Part shown: positions 1-11,399 of the stretch, piece after piece
Layout of the letters: each line of letters starts with the position of its first letter
Numbering within the stretch: position 1 is the first letter of the stretch
Assembly: GCA_008638375.1 (NCBI GenBank)
Contig: CM018043.1
Span: 36,707,896 to 36,771,895, forward strand
Direction: 5' to 3'
From: Nyssa sinensis
Taxonomy: Eukaryota > Streptophyta > Magnoliopsida > Cornales > Nyssaceae
Length of the DNA stretch: 64,000 bases
Position numbers and translations under genes: made by a program
The notes under the pieces: model-generated
Seen by the model: the letters and a program-made list of their open reading frames with translations, nothing else
What the model was told of the DNA's origin: nothing
Databases searched by the model: none

Positions 1-473
1 AAAAATATTGAGTTACACTATTCTTTTATTTTAATTGCCTTCATTTGGCTTATTTTTTGCCTAAGCGTATTTTGGTAATGTCTCTTATAATTAAAAAAGA
101 TTTAAAACTAATATTTAATTAATTTTCCTGGGCCATTTCGTAATTAACCCAAACTGTTGGGGTCATTTCATAATTAACGGAAACATTTTGGGTTCAAATT
201 ATAATTTTAGAAACTTTAAAACCCTAAACCATTTGGTTCAGTTGGGTTCCAAGTAGACCTGGTCCAAAACAGAGGTGAACCAACCAATTCAGTCTGGTCC
301 ATTGTATCATTCTGACATCATCATGATGTCAGCTTTATTTTTATTTTATCTTTTAATTCTTTGGCAAAACGACGCCGTTTCAATTAATATTCAAACCTAA
401 TTAATAGTGGGAACAGACCCGACCCGAGATTCGGCCTGAGACCTCACCCGTGAATAGTCTTCTTCCCTAAGTT
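1..473 (-). repeat. LTR fragment of the long LTR family, left piece
   Basis: Non-coding. Positions 230-470 (gene-like GACCCGACCC, TCATGATGTC and ACGACGCCGTTT strings) resemble 14810-14990 read on the other strand, so this is probably an antisense fragment of the same long LTR family. It appears to resume at 3927 after the inserted copy 474-3926. No protein-coding region is supported. Confidence 0.4.
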
Positions 474-2236
474 TGTCACGCCCTGAAATCCAGCGAACCC
501 GAGGTGCGAGTAACGAGAAAAAAAGAAAAATAAAATAATAAAGGTAAAGGACAATCTAACGGGTTCAACTTAGCTTACATTCATTTTCATCAACATACAT
601 ACAACATGTCATCTTAGGCTTAAGCCTGTACATCACAAAATGCGCCTCAAGAGCCAAAATACTCTAAGTTCTTTCTTTCATTAAAACATCACCGAATCTC
701 TCGCGTAGCCTGGAGTGTCATCTGAAATGTTGTCCCACGAATGGGTCAGCTCAACTGCTAGTACAATATAATGCTAATGCAAGAAACAAAATTAAGGGCG
801 TGGCATGTGCAAGTGTACATTTATATCTATATATCGTTCAATATCATCATACAACGTACTAGCAATAATCTACATGTCATCCAACTCATTAACATAATTT
901 AAGGCGTGGCATGTGCAAGTGTACATTTATCTCTACATGCATTCTAAATCATCCATGCAATGTGATAACAATAATCCATATGCCTTCCACATCGTCCATA
1001 CCATGTAATAGCAATAATCCACATGCCATCCAAATTATCCATGCAATGTAGTGACAATGACCATGAAACACCCACACAACTCTATACCACAACCATGTCA
1101 ACTCTATGCCATGTCCATGTCTCATTTTCGGAACACATCCAATGGAAGCTGAGTACCATGCATAGCACCACGTGCTCAACCCACACTATGCTTTCAATGC
1201 ATCACACTATGCCAATATGCCTTGATTCCACCATACCATAATGTAATCTCAATAAAGCATCATATCCACACATGAAGCATGCTTTAAATAATGAATTACA
1301 CAATAACATTCAAATCAAAAGATCCTTTCATCAAGGTTACATGCCATACATAGTCCATTTAACATATACTTTAAGTCATATATTTTATAATCCCAACAAT
1401 TCTCAAAAACATAATCCACACATTATGCTAACACATGCGATATACACATAGTCATGATTCTCATTTATCACCAAACTTTTAAAAAGATAACAAGGAACAC
1501 ATAAGCATATGAGTAACCAAACAAATATGTGAATCATCAAGTCAACATAGCAATTACTCCAAAACTTAATTCTATTTCTTACTTAGCACAATATATCGTA
1601 CCTGATGGGTTTGTCTCAACCCAAGAAGTCATACTCGTAGCATAGCGGAACTAACAGTAAGAATGCAGAAGGTCTGACCACCTTCTCTTTGCCCTTCAGT
1701 GTTCCTAAAACCATGGAATACAATTCAGTTTAATTGTTACTTTAATTATACTATTCATTAAATCTTATGTTCTTATTTTATAAGTTTCTATTTTGTCAAA
1801 TTAAACTCTACTGTTGAGTCCGGGACGTCGAAGAAAATAGGTTTAGGCTTTCGCGAAATTTAATTCGGACATCCGAGCTAAAAAGGGCAAAATGGTCATT
1901 TTGCCCTTTTTCAAGTCCTTACATCTTGAGACCTTTTTTCATAAATTAGACTCCACGGTTGAGTCTGGAATGTTCGAGATAATAAAAATTCACTATTTTT
2001 TCACTTAAATCGGAGTTCATTTGACTGCATTTTAACTCAGGGGCATTTTGGTAATTTTTAAGGTTCCCACAGGTCTTTTATTTTTTGGGACCTCGTCTTG
2101 CGTCACGGACCTCACCGTTGGTCTCAAGAGGTCCAAGATAGTTGGAATACATATATGACCTATCTTAATTGGGTCCCGGGCCATTTCGAGGTATTTAATT
2201 TAATTAAATCAATTTAATTAAATAAAGTTTTTAAAG

Positions 2237-2240
<4 letters not shown>

Positions 2241-2276
<36 letters not shown>
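2241..2276. repeat. (TA)n microsatellite
   Basis: About 18 TA units inside copy A. Confidence 0.9.
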
Positions 2277-2278
<2 letters not shown>

Positions 2279-3294
2279 TTCATGCCGAATTGGGCACAGG
2301 ATTGTCCCGTCCCAATTGGCTCACACGTGTACCCTCCATCCGCCTGCTCCTTGGATCGAACCTCAAGGGTTGCGCCTTGTGCACGCTTCTTTATTTTTTT
2401 CAAATATTTTTAAGGCCAAATGGTGGACAATAGCCCTATCAAGAATAGGATATCCAAGGCTCGTTTTAAATCAGCTTCAATCCCATAGTCCCATAACCAA
2501 ACGGCCCTTAATTCCCTTTTTAATTTAAAACCAACCCAGTCCAAACGACGCAGCTTTGCCCCCTTATACTCTAAACGGTGTCGCTTCAGGGAAGGAGGAA
2601 CTGTTCATTGTCCCTCTCGGTTTTCCGATCAAGAAACCCTAGGTTTCCGTCGCCATCTCTGGCGACGACGAACATTTTTCGATCAGATTCCAATGTTTTA
2701 AAAATGTGATTTTCTCTCATTTTTCCCAAGGATCTCATATCCAAGCTCGGTTTTGGACTCGGGTCTCTCAATCTTCACGAAAATGGATGAACCCACAGCT
2801 CCGGTGGGCTGGTTTTCTCCATTTTTCGACCCTTCTCCCTACTGTTTTGACTCACGTTTTATTCCAATTAATTTCTGCACTATATAGGACCATATCTAAG
2901 CCACTTAATCAAAGTTTCAAGCATAAAATATTGATGTACCCGAACCACTAAGAAAACCTGCAACTATGAATATCTCGGTTATCCCTCAACTGTTTAACTT
3001 GATTCTTCTTGCATTTCGATCTATATTTTATGCTCAATAAGACCTCTTAATCAAATGCACAGTTCATGCCTTCTAAAATTTAAAATAGAAACCAAGTTAA
3101 AGCTTACCTGTTTTGATTTTTTTCTTCAAACTCCTCATCTTGACCTCCCTCTTGGTTCAGCCTCCAGACGTCAAAACCTCCTTTCAGTTTCTCACTTTAG
3201 TCTTTTCTTTTTTCTATTTTTCTCTCTAGCTCTCACGCATGCAAGTATGAAAATATATATATACATCTATATCATAACTACTCTCCCTCTCCCT

Positions 3295-3299
<5 letters not shown>

Positions 3300-3334
<35 letters not shown>
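3300..3334. repeat. (CT)n microsatellite
   Basis: About 17 CT units inside copy A, followed by (TA)n at 3465-3487 and (CA)n near 3531-3571. The same block recurs in copy B. Confidence 0.9.
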
Positions 3335-3337
<3 letters not shown>

Positions 3338-3926
3338 ATCAGACCTACACACAGTCTGAAAACCCTCTTACACACACAACCAGTAGCCCCTCTTTTCTGA
3401 CTTTCTCTTCTACTTTATTTCTTTCCCTCTGATCTTCATTTGATGTTGGTTGACATTAGGGGTTATATATATATATATATATATATATCACACACACTCC
3501 TCGGTTGTCCCTCACACACACAAACAGTAGCACACACACACACAGAACACACACACACACACACACACACACCAGGTTGTCCCCCATTCCTCTTTAGCAT
3601 ATATGTATTTATATATATGTACCCATAACTCACTTCACATACATACATACAATACCATACCCTACTACACACACCCCATACATACACCACTATTTAAATA
3701 AATAATAGTATATGTATATATCTAATTATAGGTACATGTATGTAATATATATATATATATATAATATTATACACCCATGCACACATACACATACCACATA
3801 CCACTGTGCACATTCCATCCACACACATAATACACACTTCATGCATACATAAGGAGAGAATAATAAAAATAAATAAAAAAAAAAACTTCATTCTAAAATT
3901 TCATTCCAAAATTTCAAATCTTTACA

Positions 3927-4833
3927 AAGTCTCCAGCGTGGTTTCCGGTCACCCTCTTCGTCACCGGTGACCTGTTGTCGACCACTTTCCGATGACAAAT
4001 TCGACGGGGTTCGAATCTATTTTCAGTGAGAATTCCATATGTGGTATTGGTTTTTCAATTTGGTGGGTCTACAGCCTCGAAATAGAGGGTTTTAGTGGGT
4101 CTCCGACATGACTCATTTTTTTGGCGAAGCCCTTTTTTTTTTTTTTCTATTTCGAATGTTTTACCCATTGTTTTAGTTCCAAATTTTTCCTATGAGTTTC
4201 TGGGAGTATGGGGAATACTTTCCCGTTCATAAAACACCACAAAGCAAGCTCATTTTAGGTTTTCAAAAAATTTCCCTCTTTACTGTTACTCATCGTATCT
4301 CCTTGGTTTCTTAACCATTTTTAATGGTTCAAATTGCAGAATGCTTCCCTTTTTATGCTCTTTTTATCCATGCAAATTTTTTTAAGTTTTATTCAAGTTA
4401 GATCAAAAACTTTAAATTTCCAATATTTTGAGTTTTAGGGTTTCTTAGGGTTTTCAAGCTCAGATTGTTCCCTTTTTTCTCCATTTTCATTTACTTTCAG
4501 TTTTTAAATACATGCATGTAAAATTAAACCTAAAAAAATAACATCATTTAGAGAGGGTTTTAGTGAGAGAAACTTACTCCATTGATGGATGTTCCCTCTC
4601 TCTCTCTCTCTTCAATTTCCTTCTTCTTCTTCTTCTTCTTTATTGGTCCATTCATGTAGTAAGTTTAGTTCTTCTCTCGTTCTTCTTCTTCATCTTTACT
4701 TCTTCTTCCCTCTCTACAATTCTCTCTCTCTCTCTAGCCGCACACATACACACACACATGCACACACAAGTCTGTTATATACACAATAGACATAAAGTAT
4801 ATATATAAATATATATATATATATAATGATTAG
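3927..4833 (-). repeat. LTR fragment, right piece, with microsatellite tail
   Basis: Continues the piece 1-473 beyond the insertion of copy A. It ends in CT tracts (4595-4610, 4722-4736), CA (4739-4765) and TA (4799-4822), the same microsatellite order seen near the end of copies A and B. No coding region is supported; the peptides here come from the simple repeats. Confidence 0.4.
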
Positions 4834-5274
4834 TGTAGAGATCTAAAAAATGAGGAAAAATTTTCCGTTTTTGCCGGTAGAGCATTATTCTTGCACGGTT
4901 TTGCTGGTAGGGCGTTTTCATGCATTATTTTACTGTAAGTCATGTTTAGAAGCATATTTGGAGTGTGTCATAGAAGATAAATATGCTTAGAATATTAAAA
5001 TGTAATTGCTGTACAAATTTGAGCCAAAACGAAAATAGTTTCTGAAATTGGACCAAAAGGGCATCCAAGTGACCTGGGTGGAAACGGCCAAACCCGGCCT
5101 CAGGAAAAAATTGAAATTTTTAAAAATTTTCATTTTAAATAATTTTATGAACATTGGTTAAAACAAAATATCAAATTAAGGCGTTTCGGGACAAGTTGTA
5201 GAGTAACGGCGTTACCGAGCTCATTAAGGGCAAAATGACCATTTTGATGTATAAATATCAAATTGACCCTTGCC
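4834..5274 (+). repeat. Long LTR, sense, 5' piece
   Basis: Starts TGTAGAGATCTAAAAAATG. It matches the reverse complement of 10640-11053, including the 'gggcaaaatgaccatttt' block and the run upstream of the TATA box. It is interrupted at 5274 by copy B and resumes at 8310. Confidence 0.6.
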
Positions 5275-8046
5275 TATCACGCCCCGAATTTTTACAAACC
5301 CGAGGCGCGACTGAAGAGACAGAAAATAAAATAAATAAAAGGACAAATGTAAATAAATCCACTAAACAAGCATCCATTCCCATCAATACATAAAATAACA
5401 TAAAGTACATCTCACAACTGCATTGTTCATGGTCATTCGGGCTTAAGCCCTTACATTACAAAACATACGTCCCATGGACCAAAAATATACCAAGTGCTTC
5501 ACCCTATCGAGGTATCATAGAGTCTCAAGTGGCTGGAGTATCCTCATCTGAAAAATGTTGCCCACGAATGGGTCAGCTCAACTGCTGGTATGATGAAGTG
5601 CTAATGCAAGAAATAAAGCTAAGGCATGGCATGTGCAAAGTGTACATTTATATCTAAATGTCATTCAAAGCATCACAGTAATATATGAGTGGTATGCATG
5701 ACGCAACCATGCACAACTCTATGCCACACCCATGTCTCGTTTACGGGTACTCCCCGATGGCACAGAGTACCAATGCAATGGCCAATTTTGGGTTTTTCAC
5801 CACAGGATCTACACCCTCATAATGCAAAGCACCACGTGCTCAACCCACGCCATGTTCTCAAAGGATTCACCATATGCCAATATGCCAATGCAATCTCAAT
5901 GAAACATGGTTTCCACAATATAGCATGCTCGAGACAATAATACATAAATCACCAGCTGATTCCACATGCAAGCATATCTCATATAATCAACTTAAACACA
6001 TGTCATGATTCACGTTCATCATTCACTAAATTTTCATAAAGTACAAGTAACATGTAAGCATGTGAACAACCAACTCCAAATCATCAAGTAAACGCATTCC
6101 AAATAAACACATAAGTCATTCCAGTCATTCACAGAACATTCCTAACTTAACTTCATTTCTAACATTAGCAAAACACCATACCTGACAGGTTGGTCTCAAC
6201 CCTAGAAGATCGTGCATGATACAGTGACTGAACTGGTCAATGAAAATGCAGGAGGTCAGATCGCCCTCTCCTGTCCTGTCAGTGTCCCTAAAAGCATAAA
6301 TTACAACTCAGTCTATTGTCATTTGAATTTATGCTATTCATCAAATTTTATGTCTTTTAATTCATAGGTTTCTATTCTGTTAAATTAGACTCTTCCATTG
6401 AGTCTAGGACGCCGAAGAAAATAAATTTAGGTTTTCGTAAGAACTCAATTCAGACATCTGGGTTCAAAAGGACAAAACAGTCATTTTGCACTTTTCACAG
6501 GTCCTTACATTTTGTGACCTCTTTTCATAAATCGAACTCCACAGTTGAGTCCAGAATGTTTGAGATAATAAAGTTTCACTATTTGTTTACTTAATTCGGA
6601 GTTCGTTTGACTGTACTTCAATTCAGGGGCATTTTGATAAATTTAAAGGTCACTACGGGTCTTTTATTTTTTTTGGGACCCCGTCTCGTAAAAAGGACCT
6701 CACCATTGGTCTCAGAATGGTCGAGATAGTCAAAATACACTAATGACTTGTCCCATTTGGACTCCGGATTATTTTAGAATATTTAAATAATTTAATTAAT
6801 TTAATTAACTAATTAATTAATTAATTTAATTAATATTTTATTAATATTTTATTCATGAGGGGTCAAAACATAATTAATCAAAGTTCTGTGGGTCAAAATC
6901 AGATTTCCTAAAGTTTTGGGGTCAAGTTCAATTTCCAAAAGTTCAAGGGTCAATTTGTAATTTGTAATTTCCTTATTCTCAATTCGGTTACCCAAACAGG
7001 GATTAGGATATCCCTAGTTCCTGTTTCAATTTAAATTTTTTAATTTCTTAAACCCGTAACCAAACAGACCCATTCTCCTTTTAATTTAAAACCACAGGGC
7101 GACACGTGGCAGAGGCGGATCGCCCAAGCCCGACCCGTACCCGAACCGGACCTAGACCCGGACCCGACCTGGCCATCCCCCCTTCTTCCCCGTTTTTTCG
7201 ACGATGCACCAGTAGGGTTCCGGCGCCTTCTCCAGCGCCGGTGACATTTTTCCGGTGGAGTTTTCATGTTTTTAAAACGTGGTTCTCTTCGGTTTTTCAC
7301 GTAGATTCCGTATCCAAGGTCGGTTTTAGATCTAAGCCACTAGATCTTCACGAAATAGGGCTTAAAGGTTTCGGTCAACACTCCGGCCGACCCTATCCTT
7401 TCATTTTCGTGACTCCTTGGTCACGGTTTAACCTCCATTTTTATCCTAATGGTTTTCTGCACCTCCTAGGGTTCATTCCCTACCATTTAAACCGAGTTCT
7501 ACACATAAAATGTCAAGACCCAACTCCCATGACCGAAACCTGCAACTCGAGTTTTCTATCTCGTTTCTTAACCATTTTCTTTCATTCTTTTTGCAAAATA
7601 AACCCTACAACATGCTCTTTAAGATCATATACATCAAATCAATTATCATGCTTTTAAAAAAATTAAAACAGAAATGGGTACTTACGGTTTTTCTGTTGGG
7701 TTTCTCTCTCTAGCCGTGTACCTCTTTCACCCTCTGGTTCCAAGCCTGAATCAAGCTCCAAGACTCTTCTTTCCAGAACTCTCTTTCTCTCTCTCGCTTT
7801 CTGCTTTTCTTTCCTTCTCTTCTCCCAACCGAGACCACCCTATATTCCTAACACATCCACTCCCACACGTCTCTCACACCAGCCTCTTTCCTTGACTTCT
7901 CTCCCTCTGTTCAGCCACCCTACTTTCTTCCCCCATAGCAACTTTGCATTAAATGCAAAGCTGCCCTATATACACCTATATATATATATATATCACTCAT
8001 CACACACACACTCTCCACCGACACCACACACACACACACGGTGCAC

Positions 8047-8091
<45 letters not shown>

Positions 8092-8304
8092 CATATCCAC
8101 ATACACATGCACATACATCATTCTACACATACATATTTATAATATCCCACACATATATACATGCTACACATACATACACCATGCATTTCCATAATAATAA
8201 TATACACATTTTAATTAATAATAATAATAATAATAATAACAACAATGATAATGTTAAAAACAAATAATAATAATAAATAAATAAAAAAATGTCATGTCAT
8301 TACA
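5275..8304 (-). mobile_element. Solo-LTR-like insertion (copy B)
   Basis: About 3.03 kb, starting TATCACGCCCC (TG mutated to TA) and ending GTCATTACA. It is flanked by a perfect 5-base duplication TTGCC (5270-5274 and 8305-8309). It is homologous to copy A throughout, including the shared blocks at 5570-5650 and 6380-6440 and the microsatellite block at 7780-8100. Removing it joins 5274 to 8310, and the joined sequence follows the same order as the inverted LTR at 9251-11053. No coding capacity is visible; the ORFs at 7106-7657 and 7892-8267 are low-complexity. Confidence 0.7.
8052..8085. repeat. (TA)n microsatellite
   Basis: About 17 TA units, preceded by (CA)n near 8003-8038 and followed at 8217-8240 by an (ATA)n tract. 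Confidence 0.9.
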
Positions 8305-8309
8305 TTGCC

Positions 8310-9250
8310 CCTTTGCTCTTCCACTAAAAATACAACACTTAAAAGGCTTTAGATAAAGAAATAATTCTGTAATTACAGCAGCTCACGTTCATAGAGAGAG
8401 AGAAAAAAAAGCCCTAGTTCTTCAAGTTTCAACCTTCCGAAACACACTTTTTGAAGTGGGATTTTTGCCAAGGTTCCTTCTGAGAAATTGTTCCTCTCAT
8501 CGAGACCTATATTGTCACCAAAAAGTTCAGCCATCCATGGATCACAGCCTCTGCAGTTTGAGAAAAATTGATCTAGGTATGATGTTATGCTAAGCTAGTA
8601 ATAGATTTAAGTTTTCTTGTATTTTTTCATGCTATTGGATTGTTTAGAGAGTGTATTTAAGGTTAGGAAACCACCTAAAAGGTAGTTCCTTTGAAAAGCC
8701 TAGAGTTGATAGTTTAGGGATATATGTGTTCTTGGTGTTGTTGGATGATTTGTTGCTTTGATTGATGTGTGGTATATTGATCAAATTGTATTGTTACAAT
8801 TTGGAACCCATTTGCATGTTGACACACCTTGTGGTTTGGACCATGTAATGAATTAGTGCTTTAATGCTTTATGGAAATTTTACGCTCTTTGTGAACTAGT
8901 AGAATTATGAGATTGTGATTTAGATATGTGTTGACATGTTTATTTATGACATATGTTATGAGCATGATGCTTTAGAGTTTAAAGTTATGAATTTTGTGGG
9001 ATAAATTGCATGATTTGAAAAGGGGACATCATGGGTTTGATAAATTGTCACATTGAGATTACATGATGAGATCATGGCATTTTGGCATAAGGTGATTCTT
9101 TGAAAACATGGTGTGGGTTGAGCACGTGGTACTATGCATTATAAGGGTATAGATCCTGTGGTGAAAAACCCAAAATCTGGCCAAATTCAGTACTTGCGGA
9201 TTGACGGGGAAGGACCGTGAAGCGAGACATACTACAGTACTCGTGGGCTG
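8310..9250 (+). repeat. Long LTR, sense, 3' piece
   Basis: Continuation of 4834-5274 after copy B. It contains 'cacgttcatagagagag' and 'ctaggtatgatgttatgctaag', which have close counterparts on the minus strand near 10580 and 10390. It breaks off near 9250, where the inverted copy begins. The exact end is not determined. Confidence 0.55.
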
Positions 9251-11053
9251 ACGGGGAAGCAACCAAAATACATCCTTTAATTCAACTAAACATTTATACA
9301 TTATTTAAAACATACAATCCTCCATACATACACATATACTTAAAATTCAAAATGTCACAACCTCATGCTCATTACAATTGTAGGGCCTTGCCCATAATTT
9401 TCATACTACACAAGGTTTTACAAGTTAATTACATATGTCTTAAGGCTTATGCCCTCATACAACTCAAAAATATGCCCCAAGGGCCAAATGTTCTTCATGG
9501 TCCATTTCCCCTCCATTCTTCAAGACTTCATCAAGTCTCAAGTGTCGGGAGTCTCATTTGTAATATGTAATCCCGTATAGGGTAAGCACGACAGCCTAGT
9601 ATGACATAATGTTAATATAAAGAACAAAGATAAGGCGTGGCATGTGCAAAGTGTACATTTATAATCTACATGCCTTCAAATTTATCAATGCAATGCAATG
9701 GCATATATGCATGGCACACCCATGCAATTCTATGCCAACCCATGTCTCGTTTCACGGATCGCTCCTGTTGGATCAGCGGGCAACAATGCAATGGCCAATT
9801 TTGAGTTTTTCACCACAGGATCTACACCCTCATAATGCATAGCACCAAAGTGCTCAACCCACACTATGTTTTCAAAGATTCACGTATGCCAAGATGCCTT
9901 GATTTTTCTATGCAATTTTCAATGAAGCATTTCATCAAATACATGGAATATACCTTAAATCATGCACTATACTTAAAGCAACTATAACTTTTGAATAACA
10001 AAACTTTGTCTACATGAACCTAGCATGTAATCCAATCAATTACACATATAAACATATTACATATTCACAACCTTACCAAATTCTTAAAGATTACAAAATA
10101 CATAAAGTACCAACACATTGAATGAATTATAACTTTCCAACTACAAGACTTCGTCTACATGAACATAAGCTAGAATGTAATGAATTATACATATAGTCAT
10201 ATTATATGTTCATCACTTCAACAAATTCTCAAAGAATACATAGGTACATAAGGTACCAACCCTAGGTTTTCAAAGTAACTATAAGCTAGGTGGTTCTCTA
10301 ATAACAAATAAGTATGTAAGTCATACAATTAACATATAAAAACACTCCTAAACTTATCCCTAATCTTTACTTAGCAAAATATCATACCTAGAAGGGTTTT
10401 TCTCAACCCTAGGGAGTTGTGTTCACTTCAACGCTGAACCAATTGGTAGGATTGTAGCCCTTGATATGGGGAACAACTTCCTAGAAGGAAGCCTTGTGAG
10501 ATTCTAAGGCTAGAGATGAGTTTTGGAAGCTTGAAAGTTGAAAAACCTAGGTTTCTCTTCATCTTTCTCTCCATGAACGTGTTACTGCTTCTTATCCAAC
10601 CAAATTCTGAGAAATTTAACACTAAAGGGTCCTATTTATAGTAACGGGGCTAAGGGGTAAAAAGACCATTTTGCCTTTAATGAGTTCGGGACCCCGTTAC
10701 ACTACAATCTAGCCCGAAATGCCTCAATTCGACATTCTGCTTTAACCAAAGTTCTTAAAATTATTTTAAATGATATTTTTTCAAAAAAAATATTTTCGCT
10801 TGCAGCCGGGTCCACCCGGGATGCCCTTTTATGGCTTTATTTTTCAAATTGTCTCTGATTAGGCTCAAATTCTTACATAAGGTGTATTTTAACATTTTAA
10901 GCATATTTCTCTTCTATAGTATACTCAAAATATGCTTCTAAACATGACTTATATATAAATAATGCATGTGCAGTGCCCCACCGATAAATAGTGCATGAAT
11001 AGTGCCCTACCGGCAAAAACGAAAAAAATTTCCTGATTTTTCAGATCTTTACA
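9251..11053 (-). repeat. Long LTR, inverted and truncated copy
   Basis: Read on the minus strand from 11053 it starts TGTAAAGATCTGAAAAATC and runs through a TATA box (CTATAAATAG, near 10630-10640) to blocks shared with copies A and B (9640-9660, 9740-9880). The expected GGGCGTGACA end is missing at the low-coordinate side, so it is truncated. Together with 4834-5274 and 8310-9250 it forms a head-to-head inverted pair. Confidence 0.6.
10630..10641 (-). promoter_or_regulatory. TATA box of the inverted LTR
   Basis: CTATAAATAG on the minus strand, followed by a gene-like leader. It sets the sense strand of this LTR family. There is no experimental support. Confidence 0.45.
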
Positions 11054-11399
11054 CAAATAGTAAAGTCTTAAAAAGATCTCAATACACATTATGTAAACCA
11101 ATGACATTGAATATCCACAGAACATTTTTTATTTAAAAATAAAAAGCAATCATAAAATTCAAAAAGTATGTTGCAGCAATCCAAATAAATGTGTAAAATT
11201 TTACACATTCAGACATTGATTATGGAAAAAATAGGAACTACATCAATAAATATATTTTCAAAGACTAAAATTTTAACCAATCTCAATATAAATAAGTAAA
11301 CCAATACAATTCAATATCCAAGGACAAAAAAAAAAACCAAAAAAAAAAAAAAATCATTTATAAAAGTCTCATTATATTATAAGCAGTCAAAAGAAATGT

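Larger units (their letters stand above)
474..3926 (-). mobile_element. Solo-LTR-like insertion (copy A)
   Basis: About 3.45 kb, starting TGTCACGCCC and ending CTTTACA on the plus strand, so TG...CA ended. The flanks are AAGTT (469-473) and AAGTC (3927-3931), a 5-base target-site duplication with one mismatch. The sequence matches copy B (5275-8304) along its length: the block with 'cacgaatgggtcagctcaac', the block with 'gttgagtccgggacg', and then CT, TA and CA microsatellites in the same order. The sense strand is minus, judged from the related LTR at 9251-11053 that has a TATA box. No gag/pol is present. The family is probably chromoviral Ty3/gypsy by LTR length and ends, which is inference. 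Confidence 0.6.

Noticed and set aside
1023..1241. Short ORFs on both strands in 949-1241
   Set aside because: Inside an LTR-type repeat, no family match, His/Cys/Met-rich by composition only.
3055..3628. ORFs over CT/TA/CA tracts
   Set aside because: Encoded by microsatellites (poly-Ser-Leu, Tyr-Ile, His-Thr); no gene support.
7106..7657. 183-codon ORF, Pro/Arg-rich start
   Set aside because: Lies wholly within solo-LTR-like copy B; GC-rich leader-like sequence of the LTR, no domain.
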